Part shown: positions 1 to 9,594 of the stretch, piece after piece
Layout: every line of letters begins with the position of its first letter
How positions within the stretch are numbered: position 1 is the stretch's first letter
Source: Shewanella atlantica
GTDB taxonomy: Bacteria > Pseudomonadota > Gammaproteobacteria > Enterobacterales > Shewanellaceae
Direction of reading: 5' to 3'
DNA length: 64,000 nt
Assembly: GCF_003966265.1 (NCBI RefSeq)
Contig: NZ_RXNV01000010.1
Coordinates: 1-64,000 of the forward strand
Translations under genes and position numbers: made by a program
Notes under the pieces: model-generated
The model's input: only the letters and a program-made list of their open reading frames with translations
What the model was told of the DNA's origin: nothing
Databases searched by the model: none

Positions 1-44
1 TGCCGCCAGCGTTCAATCTGAGCCATGATCAAACTCTTCAATTA
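1..44 (-). rRNA. rrs: 16S rRNA, 5' end only
   Basis: Read on the minus strand, this stretch is the highly conserved start of bacterial 16S rRNA, with the classic GAGTTTGATCATGGCTCAG primer site followed by ATTGAACGCTGGCGGCA. The gene runs off the left edge of the window. The mature 5' end is placed near position 43-44 by comparison with the E. coli start (AAATTGAAGAG). The exact end is uncertain by one or two bases. Confidence 0.97.
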
Positions 45-242
45 AAGTTTTTTTGTTCTCATCCTATTAGGGATGAAGAACGGCTCAATGAATTATACTG
101 TTTTTCATCAATCACTCTCTATAAAGAGAATGTTAATGAAGCTACATATTGCTATGTGTCACTCAGTACCTCTTTTAAAAGAGATAATCATTGAGAAAAT
201 TTGTTGCTACCAAAGGTAGCTTCGAATAACTCAACACCTGTG

Positions 243-280
243 AGTGTCCACACAGATTACTTGATAAATTGTTAAAGAGC
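243..280 (-). promoter_or_regulatory. rrn leader with boxA antitermination and processing sequence
   Basis: On the minus strand this reads GCTCTTTAACAA (269-280) followed by TTTATCAAGTAATCTGTGTG. This is nearly the E. coli rrn leader, where the boxA-like sequence loads the Nus antitermination complex and the following bases belong to the 16S precursor leader. It lies about 200 bases upstream of mature 16S, as expected for a pre-rRNA leader. Confidence 0.8.
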
Positions 281-339
281 GTAGCACCAATTTTTCAGAT
301 GCCGCCGTTAGACGCTAGGTCGTTGGCTTAGGGATGCGT

Positions 340-367
340 ATTCTACACTTCCCGTTGTTGGCGTCAA
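340..367 (-). promoter_or_regulatory. rRNA promoter, proximal (P2-like)
   Basis: On the minus strand there is a -35 TTGACG (362-367), a 16-base spacer and a -10 TAGAAT (340-345), followed by a CGCATCCC discriminator. The position just upstream of the boxA leader matches the proximal promoter of a tandem rrn pair. The start site was not determined. Confidence 0.65.
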
Positions 368-556
368 GCCCTAATTTTAAGAAGTTTTTCAAGTGTCTTT
401 TTCTTATACAAGAGACTTATATAAGAGAACAACAAATGAAACTCTTAAAGGCTTTTCTGCCTGAGTTATCTTTCGTTAAAAAGTTAACTCAACTTCAACT
501 GCACTCTCTTACGAGATGTAGGCTGCATGCCTGCTGTGCCGTGTCAGTGGTTGCGC

Positions 557-640
557 ATTATAGGGATCTCAGAGCGGAGCACAAGGCCTTTTTATCGAAA
601 AAACGATATTTTTTCGATCTTTTAAGATAGCCACACAATA
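557..640 (-). promoter_or_regulatory. rRNA promoter, distal (P1-like) with UP element
   Basis: On the minus strand there is a -35 TTGTGC (579-584), a 16-base spacer and a perfect -10 TATAAT (557-562), followed by the GC-rich discriminator GCGCAACC typical of stringently controlled rRNA promoters. Immediately upstream (585-640) lie runs of A and T that look like an UP element bound by the RNA polymerase alpha subunit. The whole arrangement closely resembles E. coli rrn P1. Confidence 0.8.
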
Positions 641-796
641 CTCACCATTTACCCCCAAACTTATCCACAAATCGCTATAGACTAGCCGAAATAAACTACA
701 GTCGAGATCCATTTATGATATTGACGAGGCATGTTAACGCCTGAGGACAAGGCAGAGTTAACTATTCAGTTCACCAATAACTACTTTGTATAAAAA

Positions 797-825
797 ATAA
801 AGGCCACTCAATGAGTGGCCTTTAT
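797..825 (-). terminator. Rho-independent terminator of secA
   Basis: A nearly perfect inverted repeat (arms 797-810 and 812-825, core GGCCACTC/GAGTGGCC) is followed on the minus strand by a U-rich tract (complement of 790-797). It lies about 65 bases beyond the secA stop codon, so it probably ends the M23-secA transcript. Confidence 0.8.
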
Positions 826-888
826 AGTTATTCCAGTGATTAGCTACTTAACGGGGCCAATAGCCCAGCAATGATAATAGCCAGGTAC

Positions 889-3612
889 TTATGTCAGCTT
901 ACCGTGGCATTGCTTATACTTACGACCAGAACCACAAGGACAAGGATCATTACGACCAACCTTTTCACCTTCACGTACAACCGGAGTATGCGCAGATAGA
1001 GCTTCCGCTTCCTCTGCTCCGACTATAGCTTCGGCAGAAGCATGTTGGTAATCGCGTTGGATCTTGGCATCTTCCTGACGGCGACGCTCTTCCATCTCTT
1101 CAACATCTGACTGAGCTTGTACCTGAACTTTAGATAGTACACTGATGACATCATGTTTCAGCGTTTCCAACATCTGCTGGAACAGCTCAAAAGATTCACG
1201 CTTATATTCCTGCTTAGGGTTCTTCTGTGCATAGCCACGAAGATGAATACCTTGACGCAGGTGATCCATGGCAGCCAAATGTTCTTTCCACAAACCATCG
1301 AGTGTTTGCAGCATGACAGCTTTTTCAAATTGACGAAGAACTTGCTCGCCAACCATCTCTTCTTTAGCCTGATATGATTTAACCCAGGTATCGACGATAC
1401 GCTCACGAAGTGTTTCTTCATGAAGGTCATCTTCTTTATCCAGCCACTCCTGTACAGGCATTTTCAACCCATACTCTTGCTCCAGACGTGTTTGTAAGCC
1501 AGGTACATCCCAAAGCTCTTCGACAGATTGCGGCGGAATGTATTGGTCGACCAGACCGTTTACCACATCGGCCTGAATATTAACGATTGTGTCCTGGATA
1601 CTCTCAGCATCCATCAATTCATTTCGCTGTGCATAGACAACTTGACGCTGATCGTTGGCGACATCATCAAACTCAAGTAACTGCTTACGAATATCGAAGT
1701 TACGTGCTTCAACTTTACGTTGTGCATTTTCAATAGCTCGAGAAACCCAAGGGTGCTCTATCGCCTCACCTTTCTCCATACCCAGTTTCTTCATCATTGA
1801 AGAAACACGGTCCGAAGCAAAGATACGCATTAGGCTGTCTTCCATTGAAAGGTAGAAGCGTGAAGAACCAGCATCACCTTGACGACCAGAACGACCACGT
1901 AGCTGGTTATCGATACGGCGAGACTCATGACGCTCGGTACCTAAAATATGTAAACCACCAGAAGCAACGACTTCATCATGTCGAACCTGCCAGTCTGTTT
2001 TAATCTTGGCTTTCTGCTCATCAGTAGGGTTAGTAAGGGCTTCGATTTCCATCGCCCAGTTACCACCGAGCACGATATCGGTACCACGACCCGCCATGTT
2101 AGTTGCAATAGTTACCGCACCGGTTCGACCCGCTTGAGCAACAATATCGGCTTCACGTTCATGGAATTTTGCATTCAATACTTCGTGAGGGATCTTCTCT
2201 TGCTTCATTAGTCGTGCAAGTAGTTCCGATTGTTCAATTGAAACAGTACCCACAAGAACTGGTTGACCACGTTCACGACAACCTTGGATATCCTCGATGA
2301 TAGCCGCATACTTTTCATCAGGAGTTAAATACACAAGATCGGCATGGTCCTTACGAACCATAGGTCTATTGGTTGGGATAACGACCGTATCTAATCCATA
2401 GATGTGTTGAAATTCGAATGCTTCAGTATCGGCAGTACCTGTCATACCCGCTAATTTTTCATATTGGCGGAAGAAGTTCTGGAAAGTAATAGATGCAAGG
2501 GTTTGGTTTTCATTTTGAATATGAACACCTTCTTTCGCTTCTACCGCTTGATGAAGACCTTCAGACCAACGACGACCGGGCATTGTACGGCCGGTATGCT
2601 CATCGACAATAATAACTTCATTATCCTGGACGATATAATCAACATCTTTTTCGAACAGTGTGTGGGCACGTAGCGCGGCATTTACATGATGCAGCAGAGA
2701 GATATTTGTTGCTGAATAGAGAGAGTCGCCTTCGGCCAGCATTCCGCGTTCGGTAAGCAGAACTTCAACTTTCTCTTGTCCACGTTCTGTCATGTGAACT
2801 TGTTTAGCTTTCTCGTCGATAGAGTAATCACCATCGCCGATCTCCTCTTCCGTGTCTTCTTTGTCTTGACGAACAAGATGCGGAATAAGGGTATTAATTT
2901 TGGTATAGAGCTCAGAGCTATCTTCAGCAGCACCAGAGATGATCAATGGCGTTCTGGCTTCATCGATAAGAATCGAATCGACTTCATCGATTAGCGCATA
3001 GTGAAGCGGACGTTGAACACGCTCTTGAGGCGAAAATGCCATATTGTCACGAAGATAATCGAAACCGAACTCATTGTTGGTACCATAGGTAATATCGGCA
3101 TCATAGGCAGCTTTCTTCTCTTGCTGCCCAAGTCCCGCAACGTTAATACCAACAGAGAGACCAAGAAACTCGAAAAGTGGACGGTTATTTTCGGCATCAC
3201 GACGTGCCAAATAATCATTGACCGTAATGACGTGAACACCTTTACCGGTTAGACCATTCAGATAAGCAGGTAATGTTGCGGTAAGTGTTTTACCTTCACC
3301 CGTTCTCATCTCAGCAATACGGTTACTATCCAGAACCATACCACCCAGCATCTGCACATCGAAATGGCGCATTTCAAAAACACGCTTAGACGCTTCGCGT
3401 ACAACGGCAAAGGCTTCAGACATCACATCATCTAAAGTCTCACCAGACTCTAAACGACCTCGAAAGTCAGTAGTCTTAGCCTTTAACTCTTCGTCAGTCA
3501 GCTTTTCATATTCATCTTCAAGTGCATTAATCTTTGTGACAGTTTTGCCAAGAGATTTAAGTGTGCGATCGTTACGACTACCAAATAATTTTGTCAGTAT
3601 TTTACCAAACAT
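889..3612 (-). CDS. secA: Preprotein translocase ATPase SecA
   Basis: SecA is the cytoplasmic motor ATPase that drives unfolded preproteins through the SecYEG channel. The product is about 907 residues (E. coli 901). Visible features are the Walker A segment MRTGEGKTL, the [16 protein letters not shown] helicase-type Walker B region, the [14 protein letters not shown] and [12 protein letters not shown] motifs, and the C-terminal zinc finger [14 protein letters not shown] that binds SecB and phospholipid. The ATG at 3612 was chosen because it gives the usual MFGKI start and has a purine-rich stretch upstream. An in-frame GTG three codons earlier (3621) is a poorer candidate. It lies downstream of the M23 peptidase gene on the same strand, and a strong terminator follows. 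Confidence 0.98.
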   Translation of the reverse strand: MFGKILTKLFGSRNDRTLKSLGKTVTKINALEDEYEKLTDEELKAKTTDFRGRLESGETLDDVMSEAFAVVREASKRVFEMRHFDVQMLGGMVLDSNRIAEMRTGEGKTLTATLPAYLNGLTGKGVHVITVNDYLARRDAENNRPLFEFLGLSVGINVAGLGQQEKKAAYDADITYGTNNEFGFDYLRDNMAFSPQERVQRPLHYALIDEVDSILIDEARTPLIISGAAEDSSELYTKINTLIPHLVRQDKEDTEEEIGDGDYSIDEKAKQVHMTERGQEKVEVLLTERGMLAEGDSLYSATNISLLHHVNAALRAHTLFEKDVDYIVQDNEVIIVDEHTGRTMPGRRWSEGLHQAVEAKEGVHIQNENQTLASITFQNFFRQYEKLAGMTGTADTEAFEFQHIYGLDTVVIPTNRPMVRKDHADLVYLTPDEKYAAIIEDIQGCRERGQPVLVGTVSIEQSELLARLMKQEKIPHEVLNAKFHEREADIVAQAGRTGAVTIATNMAGRGTDIVLGGNWAMEIEALTNPTDEQKAKIKTDWQVRHDEVVASGGLHILGTERHESRRIDNQLRGRSGRQGDAGSSRFYLSMEDSLMRIFASDRVSSMMKKLGMEKGEAIEHPWVSRAIENAQRKVEARNFDIRKQLLEFDDVANDQRQVVYAQRNELMDAESIQDTIVNIQADVVNGLVDQYIPPQSVEELWDVPGLQTRLEQEYGLKMPVQEWLDKEDDLHEETLRERIVDTWVKSYQAKEEMVGEQVLRQFEKAVMLQTLDGLWKEHLAAMDHLRQGIHLRGYAQKNPKQEYKRESFELFQQMLETLKHDVISVLSKVQVQAQSDVEEMEERRRQEDAKIQRDYQHASAEAIVGAEEAEALSAHTPVVREGEKVGRNDPCPCGSGRKYKQCHGKLT

Positions 3613-3671
3613 CTGAACCACTTTTTATGTTGTTGGCCAAGTCCCGATTGAGTCAAAAGCCTAATTTTATA

Positions 3672-4571
3672 TTAACCTGCTTTGCGGTAGACAAATTTCT
3701 GCGGATCTATCTGCTGTCCACCCCGCAACACTTCATAATGCACATGGGGTCCGGTCGAGCGACCAGTACTTCCCATTTTGGCGATACTCTCGCCTTTGGC
3801 GATGACATCACCTACGGTTACTAACAAAGACTTATTGTGTCCATAGCGAGTTCGTAAACCATTTCCATGATCTATCTCTACAAGCTCACCATAGCCAAAC
3901 ATTTTGCCTGCCCATGTGATCACACCGCCAGCAGTAGCGACCACATTGGTTCCCTCTTTGCCGGCGAAGTCGATGCCTTTATGCATAGTTCTTCGCCCAT
4001 TAAAAGGATCATTTCGTAAACCGTAGGGCGATGATAACCATCCTTTTTGGATGGGCCGCCCAGATATATAACGTTCTTCATCTATATGGAGATTAGATGA
4101 TACTGTTTCAAGTATTGAAAGCTGAACATTATTGTTATCTATTCGTGACACTAGCTTATCCATATCTGCGATAAGCTGATCGAGCTCGATATTAGCGCCT
4201 AATTCACTCAGGCCACCTACACCGACTTCGGAAGAGAAATCAAATTGATCTTCTAATTGATTATTTTTCGCAACTTGCTGACCGAGAGCCTCGAGACGAG
4301 TCACCTTCGCTTGCATGCGAGCGACATGAGTGACGAGCATAGCCAGTTGGGCTTCTGTCGCACCTTTAAGCTCTATGAGCTCATCTTTTTGCGCTTCACG
4401 CGCAACTCGCTCATTATCGACATTGGTCTGCTGTTGCAGAATTTGTTTGGCGTTGTGCTGATATAAACCAGAACCTGCAGCAATTAATAGCACAGGTAAC
4501 AACAGCCAGCGTTTACCGGGCTGCCATCGAGAGGCGCCATTTCGACCTTGAATAAAAACTGTTACACTCAT
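3672..4571 (-). CDS. Membrane-anchored M23 (LytM/DipM-type) peptidase
   Basis: A 299-residue murein hydrolase-family protein. It has a short cytoplasmic N-terminus, one membrane segment (about residues 22-37), a coiled-coil-like stretch (about 40-110) and a C-terminal LytM/peptidase M23 domain. The zinc ligands look intact: MHKGIDFAG gives the HxxxD pair and GPHVHYEV gives HxH, so it should be catalytically active in the periplasm on peptidoglycan cross-links, unlike EnvC/NlpD-type degenerate activators. It lies just upstream of secA and diverges from dciA with only 27 bases between the start codons. The position between cell-division genes and secA is typical of this genus as I know it. No established gene symbol can be given. 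Confidence 0.9.
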   Translation of the reverse strand: MSVTVFIQGRNGASRWQPGKRWLLLPVLLIAAGSGLYQHNAKQILQQQTNVDNERVAREAQKDELIELKGATEAQLAMLVTHVARMQAKVTRLEALGQQVAKNNQLEDQFDFSSEVGVGGLSELGANIELDQLIADMDKLVSRIDNNNVQLSILETVSSNLHIDEERYISGRPIQKGWLSSPYGLRNDPFNGRRTMHKGIDFAGKEGTNVVATAGGVITWAGKMFGYGELVEIDHGNGLRTRYGHNKSLLVTVGDVIAKGESIAKMGSTGRSTGPHVHYEVLRGGQQIDPQKFVYRKAG

Positions 4572-4598
4572 AGCCTAATTAAGCCATTTTGTTATCAT

Positions 4599-5051
4599 AT
4601 GAAAAAGCCCCCGCAGGACCTAAGCCAATTACTGCATCAGCAAGGGCAAATGCCTAATCTTGCTGAAAAAGCAGAACTTCTATTACACTTGAATCATTAC
4701 GTGAAACAGGTGTTAGCTGGTCCAGTGTCGCAGCAACTAAAAGTTGCCAATCTTCGACAGGGTGTTCTTGTTATTGAAACGACTACAGCTGCATGGGCCG
4801 CAAGAATAAACTTCCAAAAAGCCAAAATATTACAGCAGCTACAAGCCGAAACGCTACCCATGCTCTCCGCTATCGAAGTTAAAGTCAACCCGAGTCTGGT
4901 TTTGTATGAAACAAAGCCCAAAATCCCTCAACATCACATCAGTGAAACAGCAGCGACCCATATTGAAGCATTGGCCGAACATACGGAGGGTTCTTTAGCA
5001 GAGAAACTAAAACGGCTGGCTGCATTAGCCAGCCGTTCAAGGCAATCTTAG
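4599..5051 (+). CDS. dciA: DciA-like helicase-loading protein (DUF721)
   Basis: A 150-residue protein with the DUF721/DciA fold in its first 100 residues (LSQLLHQQGQ, VANLRQGVLVIETTTAAWAA, a Trp-Ala-Ala core, followed by VKVNP). DciA is the ancestral loader or regulator of the replicative helicase DnaB in bacteria lacking DnaC. The ATG at 4599 begins MKKPPQDL and is preferred. A longer reading from 4548 would overlap the divergent M23 gene. The last codons form one arm of the terminator that serves the convergent lpxC gene. The promoter must lie within, or very close to, the start of the M23 gene. Confidence 0.85.
   Translation: MKKPPQDLSQLLHQQGQMPNLAEKAELLLHLNHYVKQVLAGPVSQQLKVANLRQGVLVIETTTAAWAARINFQKAKILQQLQAETLPMLSAIEVKVNPSLVLYETKPKIPQHHISETAATHIEALAEHTEGSLAEKLKRLAALASRSRQS
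5011..5037 (-). terminator. Terminator of lpxC, embedded in the end of dciA
   Basis: The inverted repeat AACGGCTGGCT / AGCCAGCCGTT (11-bp stem, loop of 5) is followed on the minus strand by TTTTAGTTTC. It sits 55-80 bases past the lpxC stop, so it is a good intrinsic terminator for the dcw-lpxC transcript. It lies entirely within the last dciA codons. Confidence 0.7.
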
Positions 5052-5091
5052 CGTTAGCAATTAAGTAACTCTGAGTTCTTTCATCTATCGA

Positions 5092-6009
5092 TTAAGCGAA
5101 CACTGCACCTGCTGGTACAGAGAAGCTCACAGGAGCTTCATCTTTCTCGAAGCTGACAAGCTCCCAAGCATCTTGCTGAGCTAACAAAGCACGCACTAAT
5201 TGGTTATTTAACGCATGTCCGGTTTTGAATGCACAGAATTCACCAACAATGGCATGACCAGCAACATAGAGATCACCGAAAGCATCTAAAATCTTATGTT
5301 TAACGAATTCATCCTCATAACGCAGACCATCGGGGTTGAGGACACGATATTCGTCAAGCACAACTGCATTTTCCATACTTCCACCTAAGGCTAAGTTGTT
5401 AGCTCTCAAGTATTCAATATCACGCATAAAGCCGAAAGTTCTCGCTCGACTGATATCGCGCACAAATGCTGAAGTAGAAAAATCCATTACCATGTGTTGT
5501 TGACTACGGGCAATTTCAGGGTGTTCAAAGTCGATTGCAAAATCCACTCTAAAACCTTTAAAAGGTTTTAGTTCCGCCCATTTATCACCATCTTCAACAC
5601 GCACAGTATTTTTGATTCTTAGGTATTTCTTAGCCGACGCTTGCTCTTGAATCCCTACTGATTGAAGCAGGAAAACCCATGGACTGGCACTGCCATCCAT
5701 GATTGGGATCTCAGGGGCATCGACTTCAATAACAGCGTTATCGATACCTAAGCCCGCAAGTGCTGCGAACAGATGCTCAATTGTTGAGATGCGTACACCT
5801 TCATCATTAACAAGTGCCGTACACATCGTCGTTTCACGAACTAAATCTGCTTTGGCTGGAATTGCCACAGCAGGTTCAAGATCGGTGCGCACGAGTACGA
5901 TCCCTGTATTAACGGGTGCGGGCTTGATGCTCAAAGTCACCTTATTGCCGGAGTGTAATCCGACTCCAGTGGTTTTAACCATTTCTTTAACAGTTCTTTG
6001 AAAAATCAT
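5092..6009 (-). CDS. lpxC: UDP-3-O-acyl-N-acetylglucosamine deacetylase
   Basis: LpxC is the zinc-dependent deacetylase that commits UDP-3-O-acyl-GlcNAc to lipid A synthesis in the cytoplasm. The product is 305 residues, the normal length. Visible signatures are the N-terminal [18 protein letters not shown], the zinc-site region [15 protein letters not shown], the zinc HKILDAFGD (HxxxD) and a catalytic His in FKTGHALNN. It lies downstream of ftsZ, as in E. coli, with a 198-base gap, and ends convergently with dciA. Confidence 0.98.
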   Translation of the reverse strand: MIFQRTVKEMVKTTGVGLHSGNKVTLSIKPAPVNTGIVLVRTDLEPAVAIPAKADLVRETTMCTALVNDEGVRISTIEHLFAALAGLGIDNAVIEVDAPEIPIMDGSASPWVFLLQSVGIQEQASAKKYLRIKNTVRVEDGDKWAELKPFKGFRVDFAIDFEHPEIARSQQHMVMDFSTSAFVRDISRARTFGFMRDIEYLRANNLALGGSMENAVVLDEYRVLNPDGLRYEDEFVKHKILDAFGDLYVAGHAIVGEFCAFKTGHALNNQLVRALLAQQDAWELVSFEKDEAPVSFSVPAGAVFA

Positions 6010-6207
6010 TCTATTACCCGTTCATCTCAACAAAAAAAGCTCAGAACCTGTACAGAAAATTATCTATATACAGGCGCGGCTGGTCGGATATGCTAACATA
6101 TCTTTGCAAATTAGCCAAAATTCTACTAGTGATCGCCATGGTGAAACTTAGAATTCACCTTAGCGAAACCTAGGCAGCTCATTTAAAAGCTGTACTCCAA
6201 AACTGTA

Positions 6208-7383
6208 TTAGTCAGCCTGCTTACGCAAGAATGCAGGGATATCTAGATAATCTGCTTCATTTTTTGGTGCCGGTGCTGGTGCAGTTTGTGCAACTGGCAC
6301 AACATTTCCGGTCGCCATTGGCTGAGCTACAAGTTCTTCAGATACCGTCTCTGGACGAACTTCCGGTGCCACTATAGGCTCTGGACGCGGAGCAGGTTTA
6401 GTCACCAACTGAATGTCAGGTTTCTTTTCTGCGCCAATTCCGGTAGCCACTACAGTTACACGCAATTCGTCGCTCATTTCAGGATCGATTACCGCTCCAA
6501 CAACGACAGTAGCATTATCAGATGCATATGCTTTAACGTGGTTACCCACTGTCTCAAACTCTTCGATACTCATGTCCATACCGGCCGTAATGTTAACAAG
6601 TACACCACGAGCACCGGCAAGATCGATATCTTCAAGCAGAGGACTGGCAACAGCCGCTTCAGCAGCTTCTTCCGCGCGGTCTTCACCACTGGCAACACCC
6701 GTGCCCATCATGGCATTACCCATCTCAGACATAACGGTTTTCACATCGGCGAAATCCACGTTGATCAGACCTGGTCGAGTGATCAATTCTGCGATCCCCT
6801 GAACAGCACCCAGCAATACGTTATTAGCCGCGGCAAAAGCGTCTAACAATGATGTACCACGACCTAATACTTTCAGTAGCTTCTCATTAGGAATGGTAAT
6901 TAACGAATCCACATGCTTGGCAAGCTCTGTTATACCCTGGTCGGCATAAGACATGCGCTTCTTTCCCTCGAATGGGAAAGGCTTTGTCACTACAGCAACG
7001 GTTAAGATACCCTCTTCTTTGGCAACTTCAGCAACTACCGGCGCAGCCCCCGTTCCCGTACCGCCACCCATACCAGCAGCGATAAAGATCATGTCAGAAC
7101 CCTTGATGGCATTTCTGATATTTTCTTTATCTTCTTCTGCTGCAAGGCGACCAATTTCTGGATTTGCCCCTGCTCCCAACCCTTTAGTGATATCACGTCC
7201 AAGTTGAATGGTTGATCCTGCAGAAGATTTTCTTAATGCTTGTGCATCTGTATTGGTTGCAACAAACTCAACACCTTCGATGTTGTGTTTAACCATATGT
7301 TCGATGGCATTGCCACCGCCGCCACCGACACCGATGACCTTAATCACCGCTTCATCAGTATGACTATCCATGATCTCAAACAT
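6208..7383 (-). CDS. ftsZ: Cell division GTPase FtsZ
   Basis: FtsZ is the tubulin-like GTPase that assembles the cytokinetic Z ring. The product is 391 residues. It carries the [12 protein letters not shown] nucleotide-binding start, the tubulin signature [13 protein letters not shown], the T7 loop region [11 protein letters not shown], a variable Pro/Ala-rich linker (about 315-375) and the conserved C-terminal peptide [11 protein letters not shown] that contacts FtsA and ZipA. It is the last gene of the dcw cluster, 76 bases after ftsA. Confidence 0.99.
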   Translation of the reverse strand: MFEIMDSHTDEAVIKVIGVGGGGGNAIEHMVKHNIEGVEFVATNTDAQALRKSSAGSTIQLGRDITKGLGAGANPEIGRLAAEEDKENIRNAIKGSDMIFIAAGMGGGTGTGAAPVVAEVAKEEGILTVAVVTKPFPFEGKKRMSYADQGITELAKHVDSLITIPNEKLLKVLGRGTSLLDAFAAANNVLLGAVQGIAELITRPGLINVDFADVKTVMSEMGNAMMGTGVASGEDRAEEAAEAAVASPLLEDIDLAGARGVLVNITAGMDMSIEEFETVGNHVKAYASDNATVVVGAVIDPEMSDELRVTVVATGIGAEKKPDIQLVTKPAPRPEPIVAPEVRPETVSEELVAQPMATGNVVPVAQTAPAPAPKNEADYLDIPAFLRKQAD

Positions 7384-7459
7384 GGTCTTCTCTCCGTTTT
7401 GCCTGCGTTATATGTAAAATAGTTAATCGACTAAGCCTTGAGGCCATCTTCTTAAACTA

Positions 7460-8695
7460 TTAAAACTCACCTTTAAACCAGCTTTGAACCCGATTCCAAA
7501 GACTGGTAACCCCTTGACGCTCAGGACGCTCGAACTGACGTTCGACGACCCTTCTTGCTCCGTAGTGTAACAAGCCTACCCCTGTCGAGTAGATAGGTTC
7601 ATCCACATATTCAAATAACCCTTTCACAGGTAGCGGCGATGCAACCCGCACAGGCATACCAAATGTAGCCTCTGCAATATCGACAGCGCCTTCGATGGAT
7701 GATGTTCCACCGGTTAGCACGATACCCGCCGCAACCTGATCTTCTAAACCTGAATCTCTTAACTCTTTAAGTACCAACTCAAATAACTCTTGATACCTGG
7801 GCTCAACCACTTCCGCCAATGTATGCCTGGACATGGTTCTTGATGGTCGCCCACCGACAGAAGGAACCTCAATACTGTCTTCACGGCTTACCATGGCGCT
7901 TCGCGCACTGGCAAATTGAACCTTAATCTGTTCCGCATGAGAAAGTGGCGTTCTGAAAATCTTCGCGATATCGTTAGTCACCTGATTACCGGCTACAGGC
8001 ACCACTGCACAATGGCGCAATGCACCGTTGGTATACACTGCGAGATCTGTAGTACCGCCGCCGATATCGACCAGACAGACGCCTAAGTCTTTCTCATCAT
8101 TAGTCAATACTGAATCTGCAGAGGCGATGGCAGAAAAAACGAGGTCATCGACCTTCAATCCACATCGCTCGACACTCTTGGTAATATTTTTTGCCATATC
8201 GTTGGCACACGTCACGATATGCACCTTTGCCTCCATACGCATGCCTGACATACCGATCGGGCTCTTGATGCCGTCCTGTACATCGATGGCATACTCTTGT
8301 GGCAGCACGTGCAATATGCGGCGCTCAGTTGGTATTTTTACCGAACGAGCCGTGTGAATGACATTATCGACGTCATCCTGGGTGACCTCTTCATCATTGA
8401 TGGAGACCATACCATTTTCATTCTGGCAATCGATATGCTTACCTGAAATGCCCAGATATACCGATGAAACTTGGCAATCGGCCATTAACTCGGCCTGATC
8501 TAACGCTCGCTGTACACTGCGTACAATAGAATCAAGATCGTTTACACCACCTTTGTCCATGCCTCTGGACTGATGATTACCCAAGCCGACAACACTGATC
8601 TCACCATCGGGTAGCACTTCACCTATGATCACAGCAACCTTTGAGGTTCCTATGTCTAATCCAACGATCAGATTTCTATCTTGATTCTTGGTCAT
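7460..8695 (-). CDS. ftsA: Cell division protein FtsA
   Basis: An actin-like ATPase (411 residues) that anchors FtsZ filaments to the inner membrane. Features are the N-terminal phosphate-1 motif LIVGLDIGTSKVAV, the phosphate-2 motif CLVDIGGGTTDLAVYT, the adenosine motif VLTGGTSSIEGA and the C-terminal amphipathic membrane-targeting helix (LWNRVQSWFKGEF). It follows ftsQ after only 3 bases, so the two are probably translationally coupled. Confidence 0.98.
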   Translation of the reverse strand: MTKNQDRNLIVGLDIGTSKVAVIIGEVLPDGEISVVGLGNHQSRGMDKGGVNDLDSIVRSVQRALDQAELMADCQVSSVYLGISGKHIDCQNENGMVSINDEEVTQDDVDNVIHTARSVKIPTERRILHVLPQEYAIDVQDGIKSPIGMSGMRMEAKVHIVTCANDMAKNITKSVERCGLKVDDLVFSAIASADSVLTNDEKDLGVCLVDIGGGTTDLAVYTNGALRHCAVVPVAGNQVTNDIAKIFRTPLSHAEQIKVQFASARSAMVSREDSIEVPSVGGRPSRTMSRHTLAEVVEPRYQELFELVLKELRDSGLEDQVAAGIVLTGGTSSIEGAVDIAEATFGMPVRVASPLPVKGLFEYVDEPIYSTGVGLLHYGARRVVERQFERPERQGVTSLWNRVQSWFKGEF

Positions 8696-8698
8696 TAT

Positions 8699-9463
8699 TT
8701 ATTGGCTCTCTTTCTGCGCATTTTCCCAACCTACGGCTAATCCGGTGTCGTAGCGTAAATCTACCTTGGCAACTGGTTTTGACTGCTTAACCAGTGTCGG
8801 ATATACATTGATAAATCTTTGTATCCTTGCCATTTTATCTTCTCTGCCTAACTCGAGCATAATTCCGTTATTCAACGAACCATGCCACGCATGTCTCGGG
8901 CTCAAGCTTAAACTGTCCAACTTGAAACCATTTATCTTCAACAACTCACTCACTTGCCGATATGTGGTCAGTACCACTTTCGATTGTCCTTCCGGGCCGG
9001 CAAGCAGAGGAAGAGGTCCAATGTCAGTTCTTGTCGGTGCATCAAATACCTGCCCATGAATATTGAGCCAGGCGTCTCCATTCCAATGAGCGACAACTTG
9101 TTGTTCAACCAGATACACCTTCAACTTTGCAGGCCATTCACGTCGCACCGAGGCCTGATACACCCATGGTAACGCCTCTAATGCATCCTGAACTTGATTT
9201 ACATCTGCCGAGAAAAAACTTCTCTGCATTAGATCCTGTAATGCGACCTGTATCTCTTCATCAGAGGTCCTGTCACGCTCTCCTCTGATTGCCACAGCCT
9301 CGATAGGCAATGCGTCCGCATCATTAACAACCAGATTCAGCTTCCATGCTCCCATCGATAAACCGAGTACCACCAAGAGCAGAAACAGGAGCCCAAAACA
9401 CAGATACCAATCGACCTGCGCCAGCCTTACTTTCCACCTTTGACCAATCTCAGCCCAAGACAC
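8699..9463 (-). CDS. ftsQ: Cell division protein FtsQ
   Basis: A bitopic inner-membrane divisome protein of 254 residues that links FtsA/FtsZ to the FtsB-FtsL and FtsW-FtsI complexes. It has a short cytoplasmic tail, one membrane segment (about residues 18-40), a POTRA domain (IEAVAIRGERDRTSDEEIQ onward) and a periplasmic FtsQ domain (WVYQASVRREWPAKLKVYLVEQ). The gap to murC is 131 bases and no ddl gene lies between them, unlike E. coli. Confidence 0.96.
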   Translation of the reverse strand: MSWAEIGQRWKVRLAQVDWYLCFGLLFLLLVVLGLSMGAWKLNLVVNDADALPIEAVAIRGERDRTSDEEIQVALQDLMQRSFFSADVNQVQDALEALPWVYQASVRREWPAKLKVYLVEQQVVAHWNGDAWLNIHGQVFDAPTRTDIGPLPLLAGPEGQSKVVLTTYRQVSELLKINGFKLDSLSLSPRHAWHGSLNNGIMLELGREDKMARIQRFINVYPTLVKQSKPVAKVDLRYDTGLAVGWENAQKESQ

Positions 9464-9594
9464 AGATATTCAACCCTAATCCAGATTTTAACGAAAACGT
9501 TAATATACTAATGAACCACAGAAAACCGGCCATTATATAGACCTTATTCGTGGGGTCAAAATCCGATACACGGGCAATGAGAGTTCTTTCAAAT

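Noticed and set aside
334-630. A 98-codon open frame over the rRNA promoter region
   Set aside because: It overlaps two clear rRNA promoters and the leader on the other strand, has no family resemblance and no ribosome site.
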